NCBI RefSeq assembly: GCF_000247695.1
Contig: NW_004624776.1
Span: 16,610,532 to 16,674,531, forward strand
Length of the DNA: 64,000 nt
Reading direction: 5' to 3'
Origin: Heterocephalus glaber
Lineage: Eukaryota; Chordata; Mammalia; Rodentia; Bathyergidae
The translations under genes were made by a program, and so were the position numbers. The notes under the pieces were generated by a model. The model ran no database searches, was not told the origin of the DNA, and worked only from the letters and a program-made list of their open reading frames with translations. Positions within the stretch are counted from its first letter, which is position 1; each line of letters starts with the position of its first letter. This document shows, piece by piece, positions 11,691-22,945 of this stretch.

Positions 11691-13689
11691 GGGAGTATGA
11701 GCATGTATGCGTGTGCATATACGTGCTTTACATAACTAAAGTGCAGTTTTACTGCTACTGTTAGTAGCAGCAGGAAACCAGTGTAGTTGGAAACCTGTTT
11801 ATCTCACCCTCTTCAAAACCCATATCTCTGCTTGGGCCATGAGGCAGGAAGTCTTGAGGAGGTCTGATTTAAAGGAGCGGAGTCATGCCTGCTATCTGGG
11901 CCAAGGCTAGCACCCTAAGCTGAGTGCAGCAGACCTGTGCATGAGGTGCTCATAGAAGGTGGGGTGGCCAGGCCTCTGGTGCTGTCCTGCGCACAGCAGC
12001 ATTCTGCCCTTCTGGCTCCCCTTCTGCAGTGAGTCTAATGAAGAATTTTTCTTTGGAAATGAGTGAACCTGCAGGAACAGCTCATAAGAACCTATAAGAA
12101 CAGGTCACAGGGAAGCAGATAAGGGCTCCAGGTAAGAAGAGCACAGCAGGCAATTATCTGGTCACGACCACGGCCCAAATTGTGAGGCAAAGGAGTTGGT
12201 GCCATATCCGGTTTTGCTGGATTGGGTGTGGGGAGTGAGGAATGGTATCAGTTCTGCTTCCAAAGCATCTAGGATCTTCTACCACTCTAGCCTAGGCAAA
12301 GCTAAGTATGCTTCTGGATTACACATGAGATGAGAGGGAAACCTCAAAGTCAGGATGCTCCCAAGGTAAGAAGGGAGGACAGTGAAGAAGTCAGGAGTCT
12401 GGTTTGGCCTATATTGAGTCACTGCACCATGGCAGTAGGTGGTGTAGAGTGGCCAACGACAAAGCAGGCTTGAGCACTGGAGGGGGCTTGTGCCAAATGT
12501 GGTGCCTGAGAGGATGGCCCCAGCTCCAGCCCTGCTGTGTAGAAGCCAGCCTTAGGACATGGTGGCCTAACTCCTAATGGACCAGCATCCCTTTCCAAAG
12601 GCGTTAAGCAATCAATCCTAAAATAAGCTTCGTGGAGTGTTGTGGGCAGAGAATTTAGTGGTGTGTAGGATTCTCTTGGTTGGTATACATTGCTAGATGA
12701 CATAAAGTGATCAAAATCTCATTAGCCTACTGTATTACTCTATTAGTAGTAAGTGGTGAGCAGCACATAGCTGGACAGTGTTGACATTTTGTGGACCTTT
12801 GTAGAAAAGGCTGACCTGAAGAATGGCCCAGATGTGCCTTCTGGGTACGAAGCAGTATTTAAGAGAAGTTGTGGACTGAACATTAGGTGTCTCTGGTTTG
12901 TGCCTCGTGTCCATGTCCTGCACAGCAGAAGCAGCTTGCCAGGGGACCAGGTTCTGCTTCATTCCCTACTAGTAGCTCTCCTCTTTCTATTGACCACAGG
13001 TCAGAGTCTGATTCAGTCACTCACTCATTTGTGGAACACACATCACCGATCACTTCTGTTTTAGTTGCTGGCACATACATCCTCCTCTTTCTTGTGTTAG
13101 GGGAGGGCTTCCCAGTTGTGTGCCTGTCTTGGCTCATGCAGAGGTCAGTACATACAGCAGTTGAAGTCACTGGAAAAGACTAGAGGTGTGTGTTGAGGCC
13201 TGGTGAAAAGAATGCATTGCGTTTCTTTGTAGAACAACTGTAAATAAAATATAAAGCATTAGCTATATTAAATACCAAATCTGCATTAAGTCATCACCTT
13301 TTGCCAGACAACTAAGATACTTCTGTGAAGTGACCGCTTCCCTGAGATGGTGCTGAAATGTGCCACTGTCTCCTGTAATCCCAGAGCAACCTGGTCAGTC
13401 TCATGTCACAGATGCTCACAGTAGGTAAAGGATTTGCTGAAGTAGCCCAGCTGCTAGGAGGCACACGGGAGGTGTGAAGCCAGGGTGCTACCCCTCGTCT
13501 TGGCTCTGTAGCACTGTGCCATCTGCCTGCTTTTGGAATGACCACACACAGTTCCGGACCAGGACTCTTCAGCAGCAGTCTCCTAAGTGTTCTTAAGAAA
13601 GGAGGGTAAGCAGCCAAGCTCTTCCACTGGACTTCAGCCTTGCCTCCTCCCTTGAGAGACCCATGGTTCCACTGTGCCTCTGTTTTGTT
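11691..13689 (+). other. LATS2 intron, nothing recognised
   Basis: No named repeat or exon supported. Confidence 0.5.
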
Positions 13690-13825
13690 TTTTATTTTTT
13701 TTATTTATTTATTTTTTGAGACAAGGTCTCACTGTAGTTCAGGCTGGCCTTGAACTTGGAGCAGTCTTCCTGCCTCAGCCTCACAAGTGCTGGGATTATA
13801 GGTGTGCACCACCACGACTGACCCT
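13690..13825 (-). repeat. B1 SINE
   Basis: TTTGAGACAAGGTCTCACTG ... GTGCTGGGATTATAGGTGTG. Confidence 0.92.
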
Positions 13826-13934
13826 CCATCATACTCCTTGTACGTACTGTCTACTCAACCTGAAGTATGTTTTCTGGATCAACTTAGAAATAGATTCTCA
13901 GTTCTCTTCAGCTCTTAAAACACAGATATAGAAG

Positions 13935-14015
13935 GGCTGGGGTGTGGCTCAGTGACAGAGCACTTGCCTGACACGCATGTGGCCCTGGGTTCCATCCCCT
14001 GCACCACACACACAG
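13935..14015 (+). repeat. Older ID-like SINE
   Basis: GGGCTGGGGTGTGGCTCAGT ... GCCCTGGGTTCCATCCCCTG then ACC/ACA tail. Confidence 0.75.
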
Positions 14016-14518
14016 CAAAGCATAGTCATATGGGCATATGCAGTAGCATCTTCTGAGAGGTGATTTGTAGAAACTACATATTCGCTACAGAGGGTGATGG
14101 ACACATAACAAGGGTCTTGGGATTATTTGAAGTTTTATTTATAAACAAGCTGGCTCATGACTGCAGTTTGCTTTTGCTACTTGAAGCAGCCCTATGAGCA
14201 CAAGTCTCCACTTGTGGCCCCTTGTGTTGGTTTCTCTCAGCTAAGCTCCTAGGTGTGAGGCAGTAGGTGGTCTGTAAACAGGGAGAGTTGGGCTTCACAC
14301 ACGGCACGGCACGTGATTTCTCCTGGAGTTTTCGCCTCCTTGACTGATAACATAGTAATGAGCGTGGGCTGGTGCTTCACCTTGGAGGAGATGGGGCTGG
14401 CAGTCATGTTTCCCTCAAAGCACTTGAATACTTAGTGCTGTTTGCAGTTTGGGTCTCCTCAGGATGATCCTGCTAAGATTTGGTCTTAAGGGTGCGCCTT
14501 CCTCCCAGCTGTGGAGTC

Positions 14519-14601
14519 TTTTTTTTTTTTGGTACCGGGGATCGAACTCAGGTCCTTGTGCTGTTGAGGCACGTGGCGGAACCACTGAGCTACACCCCCA
14601 G
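14519..14601 (-). repeat. ID SINE with 15-bp target duplication
   Basis: GGTACCGGGGATCGAACTCA ... GAGCTACACCCCCAG; CCCAGCTGTGGAGTC at 14504-14518 and 14602-14616. Confidence 0.96.
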
Positions 14602-14815
14602 CCCAGCTGTGGAGTCCTGGCAGATGTGATACTGCATAGCACAGCTGTGAAGTGGGAAGGTGGAGTCTCAGCACCCTTTGTTCCAGGTGAGCGGGGGATG
14701 TTGCACCCCCAGGCTCTGCTGAATTCTCTCCACGGCTCTTCCAGACGCTCACCACGTGCCCCTCTTGCTAACCCAGGTGCTTTTGGACAGACCAGCTCTC
14801 TTCTTTTTGTTTTCA

Positions 14816-14925
14816 TTTCTTTGTTTTTTTGAGACAGGTCTTGCTTTGTACTGCAGGCTGGCCTTGAACTCATGGCAATCCTCCTGTCTCAGCCTGCCGA
14901 GCAGCCCAGCCAGCTTTGTTTTCAT
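14816..14925 (-). repeat. B1 SINE
   Basis: TTTGAGACAGGTCTTGCTTT ... CTCCTGTCTCAGCCTGCCGA. Confidence 0.88.
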
Positions 14926-16005
14926 TACCATCTCACAATCTGCCTCTTGAGCTGTTGCTGATGTTCTGCTCTCCAGTGCAGCACGCTGTCTCGGGCTCTG
15001 TCCTGGTCCCCTCCCACCCTGCCATCTGGCAGGCCCCCGCACCATGTTGAGGAGCATGTAGTCAAGTACAGTCAGTGTGTGATGTCCCACCACTGAGCTG
15101 GTATTTGCCCAGGAACAGAAAGCTAGGTTTAGTGTTAAATGACCATAGAGATATCATGCGTTTTATTCATTCTAGGCTCTGTGCAGTGTGGGTGGATGTG
15201 GCTATGAGTAATGTGCAGTTTCTTGTCCTGCTAGATTCTCCTGGTCCTAAGGGAGCCACAGACAGCTGAGAGGGACACAGGTGACAGGCACGATGGGGGC
15301 GGTGGAGGTACTGCCGGCTCTCAGCGGAGCGCTTGGTGCTCCCACAGTACCCGCCTGCCCCGAGCAGCTCAGTGTGGCCTCTGCGCCCCTTCCCTCCTGA
15401 CTGCTGGGCTTCTCTGCACGCCCCACTTGCCTGCCACTCTTCACCATGCTGCGGGACACCTACTGAAGCCCTTCACTGCCTCAGCCTGCTTCCTCTGGGT
15501 CCGAGAACTGCCCTCTCTTTACCCTCTCTGTTCCTGCTACCTGGTCTCAGAGTCCCCTCCTGCTTCTTCAGCCTCCCGACCCTGAGTGCCTCAAGCTCTG
15601 TACCCTGCAGCGGCCCCAGGATGCATCTTCAGACTCACTTTTCCCTTCTTCAAAGCTCCTGTGGCTTTGAAAACAGGTAAAACCCAGGATAGTCTGGCCT
15701 TGGTCTTCGGCTCCCTGTCCCTCGTGCCCTGGTGCCATCCAGCCCATCTGTCCTTGAAGGACCAGCTGTGATACCCCATCTCCCCTTGGATGGGAGGGAG
15801 CCACTGCCTCTGTCATCCACTCCACCTGTACTTCTTCCGTGGTGGCCATGTGGTGTCTATCTCCTGCTCATCCCACAAGCAGTATTAAGGGATTTGTCCT
15901 GTGCTGATAGGGCTCCGAGGCCTCTGTGATGCCTGTCTTTTCTTTCCTCTCTTAGCTTTCACCTAAGGGCAAGGCCCTACTACCATAACCCACATGGCAC
16001 CCTAT
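14926..16005 (+). other. LATS2 intron, nothing recognised
   Basis: C/T-rich in 15350-15620. Overlapping short frames on both strands; no domain or splice-site pattern supports an exon. Confidence 0.5.
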
Positions 16006-16022
16006 AAACAGTAGGCATTCAG

Positions 16023-16103
16023 GGCTGGGGATTTAGCTCAGTGGCACCGAGCCTGCCTTGCAAGTGCAAGGTCCTGAGTTCAGTCCCCCAGTACCAAAAA
16101 ACA
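16023..16103 (+). repeat. ID SINE with 17-bp target duplication
   Basis: GGCTGGGGATTTAGCTCAGT ... CCCCCAGTACC and A-tail; AAACAGTAGGCATTCAG at 16006-16022 and 16104-16120. Confidence 0.97.
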
Positions 16104-16382
16104 AAACAGTAGGCATTCAGTAAACATTGCCTAAATGACTCTTCAGCCCTCATACCTTCCTCTCCAAGATACATCACCTGGTCCCAGAGTTACCCTGGGG
16201 GTGACCCGGGATTCATGCAGGTTCCCTGATTTCCACAGTTCCTTCTGCAGCTAAACTCGTTCTGATTTTAGGTTCATCCTGGATTTACTAGTCTAATCGC
16301 AAAAGTTTTTTGGGAGAACTTATAAGTTTGTTTCAGAATGTATTGGTCAGTTGAGACAAAGTACCGGATATCCATAACTTTA

Positions 16383-16470
16383 TTATTTATTTATTTGTGC
16401 CGGGGATCAAACTCGGGTCCTTGCATTTGTGCAGCAGGTGGCGAAACCACTGAGCTAAATCCCCGGCCCC
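16383..16470 (-). repeat. ID SINE with 12-bp target duplication
   Basis: (TTTA)n tail, GTGCCGGGGATCAAACTCGG, GAGCTAAATCCCCGGCCC; TCCATAACTTTA at 16371-16382 and 16471-16482. Confidence 0.96.
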
Positions 16471-16858
16471 TCCATAACTTTAAGGAGGAAAGGTTACTTA
16501 GGCTCCTGATTTCAGAGGTTTTTTCTCTGGTCAGCTGGCTCCAAGGCAGGAATATCATGGTGGGAGGGTTCGGCCAGACAAAACTGCTTAGTCATGGCAT
16601 CCAGGAAGCAGGACAGAGGAACAGCCCTGGAGAGGAAGAGGCCCGGGACCAGATACACAGCCCAAGCCATGACCCCATGAGCTTCCTGGACACACGGAAG
16701 GGAGCTTTACTGAGCCCCTGGGCAGCTCCCAAGCCAGTCAAGTCGACACATAAGCCCACCGTCACATTTCCGTACGTTCTCGACATGGGCTCCAGTCTGT
16801 GCAGTGCTGTGTGCTTGGCTTTTGTCGTCACCTACAGGACCTTGGCCGCCTGTGTGCA

Positions 16859-17036
16859 TTTTTTTTTCAGTACTGGGTAACTGAAGCCAGGGTCTTTGCA
16901 GTGAGCTACATCTCCAGCCTTTTTGTATTTTGAGACAGGGTTTCACTAAGTTGCCCAAGCTAGACTCAAACTTGTGATCCTCCTGCCTCAGCCTCCAGAG
17001 TGCTGGGATTACAGTTGTGTACCACCGTGCTCAGCT
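16859..17036 (-). repeat. B1-dID-type dimer SINE, 150 bp upstream of a LATS2 exon
   Basis: Antisense ID half (CAGTACTGGGTAACTGAAGC ... GAGCTACATCTCCAGCC), linker TTTTTGTATT, then antisense B1 half (TTGAGACAGGGTTTCACTAA ... GTGCTGGGATTACAGTTGTG). Confidence 0.85.
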
Positions 17037-17187
17037 CACCTGTGTGCCTTCTGAGAGTCATCTGCAACACCGTGCAGGGCCCTGGCAGTCCCAGAGTGGC
17101 AGAATGTTACAGCATGGCCAGACATGGAGTGGGGACAGAGGTCACTGGTGGCTCTGACACACTCAAATTTCCATGCTTCCCCTCTAG

Positions 17188-17320
17188 GAGATGGCTGGCA
17201 GAGCGCTGAAGCAGACTGGCAGCAGGAGCATCGAGGCTGCCCTGGAGTTCATAAGCAAGATGGGCTACCTGGACCCGAGGAACGAGCAGATTGTGCGTGT
17301 CATCAAGCAGACTTCCCCAG
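17188..17320 (+). CDS. LATS2: LATS2 coding exon, UBA region (first coding exon in the window)
   Basis: The exon is bounded by a CTCTAG acceptor and a CAG/GTGAGC donor. It is 133 nt, opens in phase 0 with a Glu codon followed by MAGRALKQTGSRS, and ends one base into a Gly codon. The peptide matches the end of the ubiquitin-associated (UBA) region of the Hippo kinase LATS2, including the AALEFISKMGYLDPRNEQIVR helix region. LATS2 phosphorylates YAP and TAZ, keeping them out of the nucleus; it is activated by MST1/2 with MOB1 and acts in the cytoplasm and at centrosomes. The ATG in codon 2 is not the protein start, because known LATS2 has about 100 further N-terminal residues on an upstream exon. 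I do not find that exon in 1-17187. The call rests on recognition of the family from memory; no alignment was run. Confidence 0.95.
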
Positions 17321-18855
17321 GTGAGCCCTGACAACAGGCCGCAGTGCGGTGAGAAAAGATCTGTGATCTGAGAACACAGAGCAGTTGCAGGAAGAGGCCC
17401 AGCCTGCCCTGGTCAGGAGATAATCTTTCCACACAGCCCTCCTCCCATTGACAGGAAAGCTGAGCTGGCCCCGTGAGAGTCAGGCCCACAGTGGGGACAC
17501 AGGGAGCAGATCATGAAACTTAAGAGGTGTGTGTGCTTATTTTGTTCTGTGAAAGATGAAAAGATGAATTCACCAAAGTGAGACTAAAAATGTTTTCACT
17601 TTGCCTTGGTCCTGGGGAGGAATCCGAAAAGGGAGGCTTGGGGCCTACGCTCTAAAACCCACCTTTGCTTCTCACACCACTGCCTCTGAGAGCAGCTGTC
17701 AGGACTAACAGCTGTAGGCAGTGTGTTGGGCTCCCCCAGGGTCCCCTGGAAGGGACAGAGTTACCCACTGTACCCCACTGGCTTCAGGGGCAGGAGGAAA
17801 TGGGTGGGTTGTGCTTTAGGTTCTTGAGGTCCCTGGGGTGTGATAAAGAATTCATTATGATTTCCAAAAGGAGTTTTTCCCATTTTATGGAAGAGCTAAA
17901 ACCCACTTGATGTGATATGTGAGACAGTTTCACAGGCTTTTGTGACTTGTATCTCTGCTGTTTAGGGGACACACGGTTCTCTTTCCCTTTTGAGAGGACT
18001 TTTCCTTAACCGGTCCCTATTCAGCCACCCATGTCTTAGACCATGGTGCCAAAAGTGAAACACAGGCCCTGGCTCTGTAACGATTTACCTCCTGGTTGCC
18101 TTTGTTTCGGTGCCTCAATGCATCGATTCATCTTCTCAGCGGTTGTGTGGTTGTGGCTTGTCGTCCACGCTGTGGCTGCTGGGCCCTCGCTTTGCCAGAT
18201 ATTGGGGTTGGGGGTGTTGCTGTGGATGGCAAGGCACAGCCTTGGGACTACAGTGTGCTGCCAAATCAAGCAGGGGGCTGGAGTAAGGAAATGAAAAGCG
18301 TCTTTGTCCTCCCTCCCAGGCGTCGATTTTAAATGAGGAGAGATTTTCAACATGGAAAAGTCAGGAAACAGCGGCAGAAATCCATCTAGATATTTGAGGG
18401 GTTTATGTGGTTTTTGTTGTTGTATATACGTTGTTTGCTTTCACTTATTTTGCAAAATAAGTTTTTTCTGGGTTTTTTTGTCTTTATTGAAACCAAAGTG
18501 GACATCTGGACAATGACTATGATTCTGCCCTTGTTAGGGAAAAGACGAAGGACTTTGGGAACAGTAAACGCAGGTGTCCCAGATGACTCAGCTGTTTTCG
18601 GTCTGAAAACATTCTGTCCAGATGGCTCCCCAGCGTGGCAGGAGGCAGGTTTTAGGTGTGTCCTCTGGGATGTGAGACTCCCAACACTACGGGGACTGGG
18701 CCCTAAGTTGGACACCTGTCGGGGCCCTCCCTTGACGACCCTGTGCGTAGCCCAGCCCCAGGGACAGCACTAGCGGGGACCGTTAGTAGGGACCGACCTG
18801 AGGGTGCCAGCGCCGGCGTTTCATGCACTGACCCGTCTTCCTGTGTTGGCTGCAG
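17321..18855 (+). other. LATS2 intron (between UBA exon and large exon)
   Basis: 1535 nt with GTGAGC donor and TGGCTGCAG acceptor. No named repeat; short frames without domains. Confidence 0.85.
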
Positions 18856-20111
18856 GCAAGGGCCTTGTGCCTACCCCAGTCACGGTGACCCGGCGGCCGA
18901 GCTTCGAGGGCGCACGTGAAGGCTTCCCATCTTTCCACCCGCTGCCTGGAGTAGCCTACGAGGGCGTAGGCTTCTGTGCAGACGGCTCCGCGGCCCTGGA
19001 GGAGGTGCCGGGGCCCTACGTAGACTTCCTGTTCCCCGGGTCCCCGCACAGCGTGCCCCAGGCCTTTGGCCCTGAGGCAGCGGCGGGTGCGCGCTTCCCG
19101 GGGGCGCACTATGGCCGCATGCGCCTGCCCGGGCCTGGGGAACCGCGGGGCTACGGCGTGCAGCGCAGCCCGTCCTTCCAGGCTCCGGGGGGCCCCCCGA
19201 CCACTGGCCTCGCCTTCCCAGGCCCAGCGGGGCTGTACCCGCCACCACACCAGCTGCACAAGCCACAGGCACACCCGCTGCACACCATGGGTGCCCGCGG
19301 CGCAGGCTTCCCTGGCGACCCCCCGCAGGGCCTGCTGGCGCCCTCGCGTGGCGGCCTGCACGCCGAGCTGTACGAGCCCTGGCCCGCAGTGCTGGCCCGC
19401 CGCGACTCACTGCAGAACGCGGGCCCCGAGCCGCCGCCTCGCGCACACGGGGCCTTCCGGCCCGGCGGCCCTGCGCCCAGTAGGACCAACTCTTTCAGCG
19501 GGCCGCCGGCCGACCCCGCGCCCGCGCTTCCTGCCCTGCCTGCACCCAACACGGTCACAGCAGTCACCGCTGCGCACATCCTGCATCCGGTAAAGAGCGT
19601 GCGTGTGCTACGGCCCGAGCCGCAGACGGCTGTGGGGCCCTCGCACCCCGCCTGGGTGCCTGCGCCCACCCCTGCCGAGGTCCCCACTGCCGCTGATGAG
19701 CCCGTGCACAGCCTGGCTGGCGCCTATCCACGGGACAGGTGCCCGCCACCTCCCTACCCGAAGCACCTGCTGCTGCACAGCAAGTCTGAGCAGTTCGACC
19801 TCGATAGCCTGTGCGCGGGCGTGGAGCAGAGCCTCCGCGGGGGCCCAGCTGCCGAACCCGTGGCTGACCGGAGTGACAAGAGCCGCAAGGTGGACAAGGG
19901 CGACAAGGCTGGCAAGGATAAGAAGCAGATCCAGACCTCTCCAGTGCCCGTTCGCAAAAACAACAGAGACGAAGAGAAGAGAGAATCTCGCATCAAGAGC
20001 TATTCCCCATATGCCTTCAAGTTCTTCATGGAGCAGCACGTGGAAAACGTCATCAAAACCTACCAGCAGAAGGTCAACCGGAGGCTGCAGCTGGAACAGG
20101 AAATGGCCAAG
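18856..20111 (+). CDS. LATS2: LATS2 large exon: proline-rich linker, PPxY motif and start of the MOB-binding region
   Basis: This 1256-nt exon lies between a CTGCAG acceptor and an AAG/GTAATT donor; it completes the split Gly codon and ends in phase 0. It begins GKGLVPTPV and ends at QLEQEMAK. The linker is Pro/Ala/Gly-rich and CpG-rich. Basophilic serine motifs are visible: RRPSFEG, RRDSLQN and PSRTNSFSG, which resemble described CHK/14-3-3 sites of human LATS2. PPPPY at 19743-19757 is the WW-domain ligand that binds YAP/TAZ. The stretch KKQIQTSPVPVRK then leads into the RESRIKSYSPYAFKFFMEQ region that binds MOB1. As I recall the human protein, the linker here is shorter, lacking a block after the RSPSFQ motif and the Pro-Ala repeat. 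The frame also stays open through the donor to 20348, which I treat as intron. Confidence 0.96.
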
Positions 20112-20125
20112 GTAATTTCTAATTT

Positions 20126-20345
20126 GTACCTGTACATGATGTATCTTGGTTCTTATTTTTTCCCCATTTCTCTGCCCTCCCTTCACCCCCTCCACCCCTC
20201 CCTACTTACAAAGACTTTGTTTCCATTTTTTCCTTTTCTCGTATTTATTCCTTTCCCTTCTTTCCTTTCCCCTTCCCCTTCCCCTCCCACTTCCCCTTCC
20301 CCTTTGGACCTCATCTTCCTATTTCATATTATCTATTGTACATTT
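20126..20345 (-). mobile_element. L1 3'-end fragment beginning 14 nt after a LATS2 splice donor
   Basis: Shares GTACCTGTACATGATGTATC then TTGGTTCTTATTTTTTCCCC with 25030-25074. Farther on it resembles the antisense 3' UTR of the L1 ending at 52332 (TTTGTTTCCATTTTTTCC). The donor GTAATT is at 20112. Confidence 0.65.
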
Positions 20346-21269
20346 TGATGGATCAAGGTGATTTCTCTGTGTGCTGTTCTTCCTTCCTATTCCTGGTTCT
20401 GCCCTCCCCTGGGGACAGAAAGCAGGCCAGGCAGCTCTGTTTGCACCACCAGCCCTCACCTCTATCACAAACCCGCTCACAGACCCCTAGCTGGGGATGG
20501 GGCCAGCAATGTGAAGTCACACGTGTGGTGACCTCTTTTCTTCTTCCCCCTCCCCTGATCTTAGGAGACCCTGATAGCAGTGTATAAATGTGGCCATAGT
20601 TAGCAAGTTGGTCTTTATAGTGTATCTTTAATTTTCAACAAGTTTCATCAAGGTTTACTTACCAATAATATAATAAGTATTTTGAAAGAGTAGAAACAAT
20701 GACAGGTTTTAGAAGCTGAAATTGGGGTTTTTAAAAGGAAAGTCTTTCTAGTAAATAATGTTCTAAAAATGTTAATTACACCAGAGTGCTAAGGAAGGTA
20801 ATTACTAATGAAATTCAAATTGAAATGTAACAGTAAAGTTAAATCACACCAAGCCAGTCATTCCAAATTCTACAAATTAAATCTGTGTTACTACTTCCTT
20901 TTGTCCCATATGCATTAACTTGTTTTTTTGTGTTTCCATTTTCCCTGAGCTAGTAAAATACTAGACTTCTCTTGGACTTCCAGAATGTTGTGGTCCCCCT
21001 TCCTGTAGATTTTTATTAACAGAAGTTTAGTTTTTAGATCCTAAAGTCACCTAGAAAAAGAATGCTATCTTGTCTGACCTTTCGATTCCTGATCTGCCTC
21101 AGTATGTAGATATAAAAAACAAGAATGATTATTACCTTGCTGGTAGTATATTAAAGCCTTCTTCTGAACTCTGTATTCAGTGTCCTGTCAAGTCTAGAGC
21201 ATCCCTTGCCCCAGTCACTTACATCCCTGGGATCTCTCTAGTGACTTCTCTGGTTTCCTTTGTCTGCAG
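20346..21269 (+). other. LATS2 intron (3' portion)
   Basis: AT-rich unique-looking sequence between the L1 tail and the kinase exon. No further feature. Confidence 0.7.
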
Positions 21270-21852
21270 GCAGGACTCTGTGAGGCCGAGCAGGAGCAGA
21301 TGAGGAAGATCCTCTACCAGAAAGAGTCTAATTACAACAGGCTCAAGAGGGCCAAGATGGACAAGTCCATGTTTGTGAAAATCAAAACTCTGGGGATCGG
21401 TGCCTTTGGAGAAGTGTGCTTGGCCTGTAAGGTGGACACACATGCCCTGTATGCCATGAAGACCCTGAGGAAGAAAGATGTGCTGGACCGGAACCAAGTG
21501 GCCCATGTCAAGGCCGAGAGGGACATCCTGGCCGAGGCAGACAACGAGTGGGTGGTCAAACTGTACTACTCCTTCCAAGACAAAGACAGCCTGTATTTTG
21601 TGATGGACTACATCCCTGGGGGGGACATGATGAGCCTGCTGATCCGGATGGAGGTCTTCCCTGAGCACTTGGCCCGGTTCTACATCGCAGAGTTGACTTT
21701 GGCCATCGAGAGTGTCCACAAGATGGGCTTCATTCACCGAGACATCAAGCCTGACAACATTTTGATAGATCTAGATGGTCACATCAAACTGACGGATTTT
21801 GGCCTCTGCACGGGATTTAGATGGACTCACAATTCCAAATACTACCAGAAAG
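21270..21852 (+). CDS. LATS2: LATS2 exon: end of MOB-binding region and kinase N-lobe through DFG
   Basis: The exon is 583 nt with acceptor TCTGCAG and donor G/GTATTA, starting in phase 0 (AGLCEAEQEQ) and ending one base into a Gly codon. It carries the core of an AGC/NDR-family protein kinase. The Gly-rich loop GIGAFGEV is at 21393-21416, the ATP-anchoring Lys in YAMKT at 21459-21461, the catalytic loop HRDIKPDN starts at about 21735, and the DFG Mg-binding triplet is at 21795-21803. All catalytic residues are intact, so an active kinase is expected. The segment upstream of the kinase (KESNYNRLKRAKMDKS) completes the helical N-terminal regulatory region that MOB1 clamps in NDR/LATS kinases. 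The exon ends in the activation segment just after KYYQK. Confidence 0.97.
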
Positions 21853-22151
21853 GTATTATCTTAGGCCCACTGTGTTCACTTTCACATCTGGACATAGCCC
21901 AGTTGTACAAGACAACTGTTCCTCTTCCTGGTGGCTCCTACTTATTAAAAAGCCATCCGTCTCTCCAGTATTGTATACTTTGGTTGAAACTCTTCCTTCC
22001 CTAGAGGAAGATGATGATATGTGTGGGATTTTTCTTTTTTAAGTTAGTGGAATTAAGTTTTATTACATTTCAAACAATAGGCTATTGCAAGGCCTTTGTA
22101 GAGAGTCACTGTTCTGCCCTAGTAAAACAAGCCATAAAAAATGAAAGTCTC

Positions 22152-22240
22152 GGGCCGGGGATTAAGCTCATTGGTTTTGCCGCCTGCTGTGCAAGCTCAA
22201 GGACCCGAGTTCAATCCCCAGTACCAAAGAAAAAAAAGAA
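22152..22240 (+). repeat. ID SINE
   Basis: GGCCGGGGATTAAGCTCATT ... GAGTTCAATCCCCAGTACC; flanked by GAAAGTCTC. Confidence 0.9.
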
Positions 22241-22261
22241 AGAAGAAAGTCTCAAATCTGA

Positions 22262-22372
22262 GTGCAGTGGCATGTACCTGTAGTCCCAGCTACTTGGGAG
22301 ACTGAGGGCTTGAACTCAGAAGTTCAGGGCTAGTTTGGGCAACATAGCAAGTCTCTGGCTCAAAAAATAAGT
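22262..22372 (+). repeat. B1-like SINE (old)
   Basis: GTGCAGTGGCATGTACCTGT ... TTTGGGCAACATAGCAAGTC. Confidence 0.8.
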
Positions 22373-22945
22373 CTCAGAGCCTTGCAGAGAGTCCTCTCTC
22401 AAAGATATCCTGAATCTGTCTATTGTACAGTTTAATTCCATTTTCTGTAGTTCTGCTATTTGGAGAGGTCAGAGACAACTGGTAATTGTCTTACTTAGGG
22501 CTGAGATGCCTGAAATAGCTATTTTAATACCACAGCCCAGTTTTGGGTTTTTGTTTGTTTGTTTGTTTTTGTTTTCTTAAATTGAACACTAACCTTTGCA
22601 TTTTCTGGAATTGAAATCACTTTTGTTCATATTTTTTGAATCCTCTTAGGTTTTCCACTCTTACTATAAAATATGTCTTGCTAGATAAGTGTTAGCCTTT
22701 TGCCACCAACCTGAGAAGAGCTGGGAATGATGTTCCCAAGGTCTCTCCAGCCTGTCTGTCTGCTGTGGTGCCAGCCGTTGCTCCACAGCATGTGTCTCAG
22801 AGCCCAGGAGCAGCAGTTGTCTTGTGTACCAACAGCCAGTTGGAGTTACTTCTGTCTTAAGCTATGGATTTGTTACATGGATGCGTAGTGAAAATCCACT
22901 TTCTTTTTGTTCTCTTCCCTCACCACCCCTGATTTCCAGGTGAAG

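Noticed and set aside
14415..14873. Overlapping 127-152 codon frames on both strands
   Set aside because: They cross an ID SINE and a B1 SINE; the shared peptide bits are SINE translations.
16338..16880. 180-codon + strand open frame upstream of a LATS2 exon
   Set aside because: It begins within an ID insertion site, reads through the SINE and has no homology that I recognise.
1..17187. Search for the 5' coding exon of LATS2 (start methionine region)
   Set aside because: No frame with the expected N-terminal LATS2 sequence was found, so the first coding exon lies upstream of the window.
18783..19687. Long minus-strand open frames (up to 192 codons) over the LATS2 large exon
   Set aside because: They are antisense shadows of a GC-rich coding exon; no domain and low-complexity Arg/Gly/Ala composition.
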